Positions 26,325-32,935 of a stretch of 32,935 nucleotides of DNA are shown here, piece by piece (position 1 is the stretch's first letter; the number at the start of each line of letters is the position of its first letter). The position numbers and the translations under genes were made by a program. The stretch is from Thiotrichaceae bacterium (GTDB lineage: Bacteria; Pseudomonadota; Gammaproteobacteria; Thiotrichales; Thiotrichaceae): assembly GCA_026988095.1 (NCBI GenBank), contig JALSLX010000148.1, positions 1-32,935 on the forward strand, given 5' to 3'. The notes under the pieces were generated by a model, which saw only the letters and a program-made list of their open reading frames with translations, was not told the DNA's origin and searched no databases.

Positions 26325-28180
26325 ATGCAACTATCACGCAAAAAATGACTAACTTTATTCAAAAAATTTTATTATCGCTCATACTTTCATCATTAGCGAT
26401 GCACAGCGCATCAGCTGAGGTGAAAGCGTTTCTTAATAAATCCTCTTTTTTTGCCGGTGACCCTATAACTCTAAATATAGAAACAGATAAAAAAGATAAC
26501 GCACAACCAGATCTCAATCCTTTATTAAAAGATTTCACTATCATCGGTAATAGTACAAATTCTCAAATAAGAATAATGAATGGAAAAAGCTCTTTCAAAA
26601 AGAGTTGGGTAATAGAATTACAACCTAAATCAAAAGGAAATTTAACAATCCCCGCTATAACCGTAGGACAATTTAAAACTAATCCTGTTGATCTTTCGAT
26701 TACTAGTTTGCCCCCTGAGGTTGCAGCAGAAACCAGCAAACATGTTTTTATAGAATCAACCATAGGAACATCAGGTGATACTACATTTGTCCAACAACAG
26801 CTCCCTTACACGATAAAACTATTTTATGATTCCACCTTACAAACCGCGCAAGTTCAAACGCCTGAACTTGAGAATGCAATTATAGAAAAATTAGGGACTG
26901 ACAAGCGTTACGAAGTGATTCGAGCAGGAAAACGCTTTAATGTTGTTGAAAAGCGCTTTGTTATCTCACCTGAAAAAAGTGGTACTTTGTTTATTCCTCC
27001 TGCTACCGTTACAGGGCGTATTGCGTTATCCGGTGGCGATTCTCCGAAGCTACGTCAACGCATGGATGAAACGGATATGCTTAATCGCTTCTTTAATGAC
27101 TTTAGGAATGATCCGTTTTTTAAAGATACCTTTGGTGGTGGATTTCTATCCAGCCGTTCACGCGGGCCAAGTAGACCTTTTAGCCTTGATAGTGAAAAAA
27201 TCATAGTTGAGGTTATGCCGGTCCCTGATGCTTTTACAGGCTCAACATGGCTACCTGCAGAAGATCTAATCATCAAAGATAGTTGGGCAACAAATCCTCC
27301 TAATTTAAAAATGGGAGAGCCTGTTACTCGTTCGTTAACATTGCAAGCCAAAGGCTTGGCTGGCTCACAAATTCCTGATATTCAATACCCAAAACCTGAT
27401 CACATAAAAAGCTACCCAGAAAAGGCAAAATCAGAAACTCGTACAGACGGCAACACCGTGTACGGCATACAACAAACAGATATTAGCTATATTCCTGATA
27501 CCTCAGGAAAAGTAAGCTTCCCCAAAATAATGATTGATTGGTGGGATGTTAAAAATAAAAAACAACGTACATTTACATTGCCAGAATGGAATCTCAATGT
27601 TGCACCAGATTTAAGCTACAGCGCTGATAAAAACGTCTCCACTGAAGATAGCTCAAAAAAGATAGCCCCGGAAAATGCAAAACCAAGCGTAGATACGCTA
27701 AACGACAACACTGAACTGGCAAGTAATATTCAAGAAAAATACTGGGACTGGAAAACATTAATAGCCTTAGCTATTTTATTATTACTTTTTGCTTTCGCTA
27801 TCTATCGATTTAAAAACAGCTCAAAAAAATTAGCCTCGCCTAGTACTCCAATTAAAAACAAGGCGCAAAACTTATCCGTTTTACATTCTGACTGTTTACA
27901 AGCTTGTAAAAATAACGATAAGCAGTTGATTGCCACAAAGTTAATTAGCTATGCACAAGCTTATTGGGCTGACGATTCTATCCATAGCCTCGGCAATATT
28001 GCTTCTCGCTTAGAAACAGGAGCAGAAATTATTCAAGAACTAGATCAAAGCCTATACGGTGACGATACCAAAAATTGGAATGCTCAAGCACTTACAAAAC
28101 TGCTTGAAGATGGATTACAGAAAAAGCAAAAGAACGAACAAAAAAATACAGATGGGTTAACTCCCCTTTATCCTGCCTAG
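26318..28180 (+). CDS. BatD family protein
   Basis: Signal peptide, AFLNKSSFFAGDPITLNIET, FTIIGNSTNSQIRIMNGKSSFKKSWVIELQPKSKGNLTIPAI. Confidence 0.9.
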   Translation: MVNATITQKMTNFIQKILLSLILSSLAMHSASAEVKAFLNKSSFFAGDPITLNIETDKKDNAQPDLNPLLKDFTIIGNSTNSQIRIMNGKSSFKKSWVIELQPKSKGNLTIPAITVGQFKTNPVDLSITSLPPEVAAETSKHVFIESTIGTSGDTTFVQQQLPYTIKLFYDSTLQTAQVQTPELENAIIEKLGTDKRYEVIRAGKRFNVVEKRFVISPEKSGTLFIPPATVTGRIALSGGDSPKLRQRMDETDMLNRFFNDFRNDPFFKDTFGGGFLSSRSRGPSRPFSLDSEKIIVEVMPVPDAFTGSTWLPAEDLIIKDSWATNPPNLKMGEPVTRSLTLQAKGLAGSQIPDIQYPKPDHIKSYPEKAKSETRTDGNTVYGIQQTDISYIPDTSGKVSFPKIMIDWWDVKNKKQRTFTLPEWNLNVAPDLSYSADKNVSTEDSSKKIAPENAKPSVDTLNDNTELASNIQEKYWDWKTLIALAILLLLFAFAIYRFKNSSKKLASPSTPIKNKAQNLSVLHSDCLQACKNNDKQLIATKLISYAQAYWADDSIHSLGNIASRLETGAEIIQELDQSLYGDDTKNWNAQALTKLLEDGLQKKQKNEQKNTDGLTPLYPA

Positions 28181-28263
28181 TTTTCAATTTTCAGTTTTTT
28201 ACTAAGCAAGAAACACCATGTGCTAAAATCCAATCACAACCTTACCCAAACTGAGAGAACCCC

Positions 28264-29301
28264 ATGGGCGCAACCGCTAAAGTAATATCCATGTACAAAC
28301 CATCTACTTGGAAAGAAAAAGGATTAAAATGGACAATCACTATGTTCTTTTTTACCTTTGTTTTTCTCATGCTCCTTTTGATGTTTTTTTGGAGTAACGA
28401 GCCAGACCGCTTTGATGTAAATACCAATGCACAGACTGTAGCAGAAGAGATGGGTGTGAAAGTTGTCAATGGCTTTACCACCACGGCAACCTTATCTCGA
28501 TTGGTAGAAACCTTGCTCGATAAATCAGGCGGATTTCTTGAAAATGATAGAATGCCTCCCGGTGTTTTAATGGACAATATGCCAAACTGGGAGTTTGGCG
28601 TACTGGTTCAATCACGTGATATGGCACTGGCTTTACGTAATGATTTAAGCCGCTCTCAATCACAATCTGTCGAAGATAAAGATTTGGTTAACACGGCAAC
28701 AAAGTTTCATACCGATACAAACTTATGGATATTGCCACCTGCCGAAAGCCAATATCGTAACGGCGTAAAATCCCTAAATAGTTATCTAAAACGACTCGCT
28801 AGTCCTAGTGCATCAAATGCACAATTTTATTCTCGTGCTGACAATCTTGTGGATTGGTTAGGCTTAGTGAAAAGACGTTTAGGTTCACTCTCTCAACGCT
28901 TAAGCGCTAGTGTAGGTAAAGAGCAACTCAACACCGACCTTGCTGGTGATGCAGAAGCTAAGCAATCTACACCTAACGCAGCATCAAATTATATAAAAAC
29001 CAGTTGGTATGAAATTGATGATGTTTTTTACGAAGCACGTGGACAAACTTGGGCATTAATTCATCTCTTAAGAGCTGTCGAAAAAGACTTTGGCTCAGTG
29101 CTTGAGAAGAAAAATGCGCTCATCAGCTTGCGCCAAATTATTCGTGAGCTAGAAGGCACACAACAAGCCATGTGGAGCCCAATTATTCTTAATGGAAAAG
29201 GTTTTGGCTTTGTGACTAACCACTCTTTGGTTATGGCATCTTACATATCTCGTGCTAATGCCGCTTTAATTGACCTTGAACGCCTATTACAACAAGGCTA
29301 A
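28264..29301 (+). CDS. DUF2333 family protein
   Basis: N-terminal TM segment, FSWSNEPD-like FFWSNEPDRFDV, TTATLSRLVETLLDKSGGFLENDRMPPGVLMDNMPNWEFGVLVQSRD. Confidence 0.85.
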   Translation: MGATAKVISMYKPSTWKEKGLKWTITMFFFTFVFLMLLLMFFWSNEPDRFDVNTNAQTVAEEMGVKVVNGFTTTATLSRLVETLLDKSGGFLENDRMPPGVLMDNMPNWEFGVLVQSRDMALALRNDLSRSQSQSVEDKDLVNTATKFHTDTNLWILPPAESQYRNGVKSLNSYLKRLASPSASNAQFYSRADNLVDWLGLVKRRLGSLSQRLSASVGKEQLNTDLAGDAEAKQSTPNAASNYIKTSWYEIDDVFYEARGQTWALIHLLRAVEKDFGSVLEKKNALISLRQIIRELEGTQQAMWSPIILNGKGFGFVTNHSLVMASYISRANAALIDLERLLQQG

Positions 29302-29323
29302 TACATAAAAAGAGGCTTTTTAC

Positions 29324-29406
29324 ATACAAATCAACGAAAAAGAGGGGGGGTGGGTATAAAAACCTGATTTTCATGCCCACCCCCCCTCTTTTTCGTTGAT
29401 TTGTAT
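29324..29406. repeat. G-rich dispersed repeat, copy E: perfect 31-bp inverted pair with 21-nt loop
   Basis: ATACAAATCAACGAAAAAGAGGGGGGGTGGG (29324-29354) and CCCACCCCCCCTCTTTTTCGTTGATTTGTAT (29376-29406). Confidence 0.95.
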
Positions 29407-29417
29407 TGCTTTTCTAT

Positions 29418-30185
29418 ATGGAAAACGTATTCGAACTCAATAATTACTGGTTAATCGCCCTGACACTTGTTGCATTTTCAGCAGGTTATATTGATGCCGT
29501 CGCGGGCGGCGGCGGAATGTTAAACCTCCCTGCTTTATTGTTTGCTGGCGTACCTCCTGTTTCTGCATTAGCAGTCAATAAAATGACAGGCATCGCTGGC
29601 ACTACCCTTGCAGTGATCAAATATGCACTTGAACAACGCATACATTGGCGCACCGTTTTCTATGCAACTATACCTTGTTTGCTTGCCTCCTATATTGGCG
29701 GAAAAATGGCGCTCAATGCATCTGCTACTGTTCTCGCTTGGGCTATTTTAATTTGTATTCCTATCGCTCTTTTTATCGTATTGAACGATAAAGCATCACA
29801 AAATAAAAGCCAAACTGAAGTGAGTGCGTCCAAAACTATTCTTGCCATTACACCTTTAGGCTTTTATGACGGTATTTTAGGCCCTGGCACTGGAACCTAT
29901 ATGGCGATTGCCGTTAGACGTTTTTTAAAATTTGATTTATTAGCCGCCACTGCCACTATTAAACCTCTAAATCTACTGACCAATATCGGGGCAGGAGTCG
30001 CCTTTTTAATTGCTGGTAAGGTCGTTTGGTCAATCGCTATACCTATGCTAGTAGCAAGTTCTGCTGGCGGATGGCTGGGAAGTCACTCTGCCATAAAAGG
30101 CGGTGACAAATTTATTCGTCGTGTTTTAGTATCTGTATTAGTACTAATGTTACTAGCCAATGCTTATAAGATGTTGTTTTCATAG
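29418..30185 (+). CDS. TSUP (TauE/SafE) family transporter
   Basis: AGYIDAVAGGGGMLNLPALLFAGVPPVSALAVNKMTG; GFYDGILGPGTGTYMAI. ATG 29418 preferred over TTG 29406. Confidence 0.93.
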   Translation: MENVFELNNYWLIALTLVAFSAGYIDAVAGGGGMLNLPALLFAGVPPVSALAVNKMTGIAGTTLAVIKYALEQRIHWRTVFYATIPCLLASYIGGKMALNASATVLAWAILICIPIALFIVLNDKASQNKSQTEVSASKTILAITPLGFYDGILGPGTGTYMAIAVRRFLKFDLLAATATIKPLNLLTNIGAGVAFLIAGKVVWSIAIPMLVASSAGGWLGSHSAIKGGDKFIRRVLVSVLVLMLLANAYKMLFS

Positions 30186-30213
30186 ACTGCTCTCAATGTT
30201 AAAGTAAGCATCC

Positions 30214-31737
30214 ATGACAACAACCAAACCGACGACCTCCCAAGAACAACAACAAGAAACACTCCCAGAAATTATTGCCGCTATTGATCTTGGCTCTAAT
30301 AGCTTTCACATGATTGTTGCCCGCGTTGATGATTATGGAAATATTTCCATGATTGATCAAATGAAAGAAATGGTTCGTCTACGGGGTGGACTAGATGCCA
30401 ATAACAATATGGATGATAATGTTGCACAAAAGGCACTAGATTGTTTGCAACGCTTTGGAGATCGTATTCGGCACCTACCACATGAAGCGGTTCGCGCAGC
30501 GGGCACAAATACACTTCGCACCATGAAAGGCTCTGCCACATTTTTACGCAAAGCCAATAAAGCCTTAGGGCATCGTATTGAAATTATTCCAGGGCATGAA
30601 GAAGCACGTCTGGTGTATTTGGGTGTTTCACATACACTTTCTGATGATCAAGGCAAACAGCTAGTCATTGATATTGGTGGCGGTAGTACTGAATTCATTA
30701 TAGGCAAAAAATTTGAACCTAGGATATTGGAAAGCCTTAATATTGGATCTGTCAGCATTACCAAAAAATTCTTCCCTGATGGTGATCTCGGTGCTGATAA
30801 ATGGCAGTCAGCCGATACGGCCTTACGCCTCGAGATTATGCCCATCCAAAGAGCATTCTCATCTGCTAACTGGAAACGCGCAGTAGGCTCGTCTGGCTCA
30901 ATCAAAGCAACCCGAGCCATTATCATTGAACTTGGCCTAGAAAAATTTGGCATCACCTTAAAAAGCCTCTACAAACTACGTGATCATTTAATTGCATTTG
31001 GCAATATTGAGCATATCAATTTACCTGGGCTTAAAGATGATCGCGCCCCTGTATACGCAGGTGGTTTAGCAATCTTAATTGCTGTTTTTGAATCTCTAAA
31101 GATTGAAACGATGACTGTGTCTGATGGCGCTCTACGTGAAGGCTTGCTCTACGATATGCTAGGGCGCATCCAACACGAAGATGTACGTGATCGCAGTGTG
31201 CAAGACTTAATGGTGCGCTTTAATATTGATGCCAACCACGCAGAAAGTGTTAAAAAAACGGCGTTGCATTGTTTTAAACAGGTTAGAAAAGAATGGGGAA
31301 TCCGTAAAAAAAGACACCTTACACTGGCATGGGCAGCAGAATTGCACGAATTAGGCTTGAGCATTACCCATGATAAACATCATCTGCAAGGCTCGCACAT
31401 TCTCGAGTATGCTGACATCCCAGGTTTTTCGCGTCGCAGGCAATATTGGCTTGCTATTCTTGTGAATACCCATCGTAAGAAGCTACCTGCTGATATTTTT
31501 GAAACATTGCATGAAGATGAGAGACAAGATATTCGGTATCTCAGTATTTTATTGCGTTTAGCGGTACTGTTACACCGTGCGAGGCTTGATGAGGATATAT
31601 TACCCGAAGTAGAAGCTAGTACTGATAGCCTACATCTCAAATTACCTGAAGATATAAAAAACAGTGCGCTTTTAGAAGCTGACTTACAGCAAGAGAAGGC
31701 TTGGCTTAACAAAATTGGATTTAAGTTGTACGTTTAG
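30214..31737 (+). CDS. Ppx/GppA family exopolyphosphatase
   Basis: AAIDLGSNSFHMIVARV; VIDIGGGSTEFIIG; RAAGTNTLR. Confidence 0.94.
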   Translation: MTTTKPTTSQEQQQETLPEIIAAIDLGSNSFHMIVARVDDYGNISMIDQMKEMVRLRGGLDANNNMDDNVAQKALDCLQRFGDRIRHLPHEAVRAAGTNTLRTMKGSATFLRKANKALGHRIEIIPGHEEARLVYLGVSHTLSDDQGKQLVIDIGGGSTEFIIGKKFEPRILESLNIGSVSITKKFFPDGDLGADKWQSADTALRLEIMPIQRAFSSANWKRAVGSSGSIKATRAIIIELGLEKFGITLKSLYKLRDHLIAFGNIEHINLPGLKDDRAPVYAGGLAILIAVFESLKIETMTVSDGALREGLLYDMLGRIQHEDVRDRSVQDLMVRFNIDANHAESVKKTALHCFKQVRKEWGIRKKRHLTLAWAAELHELGLSITHDKHHLQGSHILEYADIPGFSRRRQYWLAILVNTHRKKLPADIFETLHEDERQDIRYLSILLRLAVLLHRARLDEDILPEVEASTDSLHLKLPEDIKNSALLEADLQQEKAWLNKIGFKLYV

Positions 31738-31747
31738 CTATGTTGCC

Positions 31748-31829
31748 CTGTCATTGTGGTGAATACAGCAATCCATACAGACAACATTACCGTATCAGAG
31801 GTGGATACTGCCATACGCCAGCATGACGG
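31748..31829. repeat. Degenerate palindromic REP-like doublet
   Basis: CTGTCATTGTGGTGAATACAGCAATCCATAC pairs imperfectly with GAGGTGGATACTGCCATACGCCAGCATGACGG. Confidence 0.5.
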
Positions 31830-31973
31830 TTTCGTTAGCGTATCACGTCCAACAATCTGCAAGAATCCTCAGCTTATCCAACTTTAATTCCCTCCGTCTT
31901 ATAAATTGATTAAAATTTAAGCAACCTCAACTATAAAAATAGTTAATTTTAAAACAATTGGGCAACACCAAAA

Positions 31974-32935
31974 ATGAAAAAAATAGCAATCGTCATTGCA
32001 GATCTTGACCTAGGTGGAGGGCAACGTGTCGCTATTAACCTTGCCAATGCCCTCGCAAAAAATAACGAAGTCAGCATTATTGTTTTTCAAGACGATGATA
32101 CTCACTATAAAGCACCCGGTAAGTTGATTCATTTAGACTGCCCTCAAAAGCCCAGCATTTTAGGAAAAGTCTTTAACGTCTTTAAACGCGCTTACAATTT
32201 ACGCAAAACAATCAAAAATGAACAGTTTGATTACGTTTATGGCTTTATGGAAACGGCCAACTTTCCTACTGCAATGGTTTTTAAAAATGCCGCTTTATCC
32301 GTACATTGCAACCCTAGGGAATTAAGCTTTTTTGAATCTGCCTTGGTTAAGCTAACTTATCATCGAGTAAAAAATATCATTGCCGTGTCAGAAGATGTAG
32401 CCAGTATTTTACGCAGTGATTACGGCTTAAAAAATGTATCTCGTATTTATAACCCAGTCGATGTTGAAGATATCACTGCTCAGGTCGATCAACCTTATCA
32501 ACACCCAAAACCTTATATCGTTGCGCTAGGTCGCTTTCATGAAGTAAAACGTTATGATCTTCTTATCAATGCTTATTCAAACAGTAAAATGCAGCAAGAT
32601 TGTGACTTAGTAATTGTCGGTGATGGTGAGTTACGTCCAGAATTAGAAGCGCAAGTTAAACAACTAAAACTAGAAAATAAAGTCCATTTTGTAGGCACGC
32701 AAAGCAATCCATTTCCTTATTTAGCAGGCGCAAGGTTCATTACGCTTAGTAGCAGAACAGAAGCTTTCCCAATGGTATTGATTGAAGCTCTGGCATTAAA
32801 ATGCCCAGTAGTAGCCACAGACTGCCCAACAGGGCCACGAGAAATTGTCGAGCATGGCGTGAATGGTTTATTGGTAGAAAATGAAAATACGGTAGAATTT
32901 AGTAAAGCGATAGATCAGCTTTTTTATGATGTGGA
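31974..32935 (+). CDS. Glycosyltransferase, GT4-like (C-terminus beyond window)
   Basis: MKKIAIVIADLDLGGGQRVAINLANAL...IVALGRFHEVKRYDLLINAY...LSSRTEAFPMVLIEALALKCPVVATDCPTGPREIV. Confidence 0.92.
   Translation, partial: MKKIAIVIADLDLGGGQRVAINLANALAKNNEVSIIVFQDDDTHYKAPGKLIHLDCPQKPSILGKVFNVFKRAYNLRKTIKNEQFDYVYGFMETANFPTAMVFKNAALSVHCNPRELSFFESALVKLTYHRVKNIIAVSEDVASILRSDYGLKNVSRIYNPVDVEDITAQVDQPYQHPKPYIVALGRFHEVKRYDLLINAYSNSKMQQDCDLVIVGDGELRPELEAQVKQLKLENKVHFVGTQSNPFPYLAGARFITLSSRTEAFPMVLIEALALKCPVVATDCPTGPREIVEHGVNGLLVENENTVEFSKAIDQLFYDV

Noticed and set aside
25697-26362. Minus-strand Ser/Phe/Leu-rich ORFs
   Set aside because: Antisense shadows of the Lys/Glu/Asp-rich linker of the VWA-TPR protein.
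20661-28180. MoxR-DUF58-VWA-BatD operon as a novel system
   Set aside because: It is a widely known Bat/MoxR gene arrangement; only the repeat insertion at copy D is noteworthy.

Overview
This window looks like an ordinary gammaproteobacterial-type chromosome segment. That is inferred from gene content (zapD, coaE, folE2, flavocytochrome c). It shows no rRNA, tRNA, CRISPR array or classical IS transposase. Main blocks: (1) DoxX, DUF1127, LysR, HIBADH-like and GFA genes; (2) zapD-coaE-DUF2853 on the minus strand; (3) an apparent operon of a DUF6502 protein, a DUF5666 lipoprotein with a 16-Asp tail, an Asp-rich lipo-cytochrome c and an FccB-like flavoprotein; (4) folE2 and a histidine phosphatase; (5) a near-complete urate catabolism locus (NCS2 permease with an in-frame stop, 8-oxoguanine deaminase, uraD, hiuH, puuD, puuE, alc, allA); (6) a MoxR/DUF58/DUF4381/BatA/BatB-C/BatD operon; (7) DUF2333, TSUP, Ppx/GppA and a glycosyltransferase. 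The most unusual signals are: a 431-bp cassette encoding a DUF559 endonuclease-like protein between ~50-bp inverted repeats, inserted at the uraD stop codon; a dispersed G7-containing repeat in at least five places, translated in the same frame inside two unrelated proteins and forming one perfect 31-bp inverted pair; a perfect 15-bp inverted repeat overlaying the predicted promoter and start codon of the DUF6502 gene, suggesting a leaderless, possibly autoregulated transcript; a 165-bp fold-back element; and the in-frame TAA in the permease gene.
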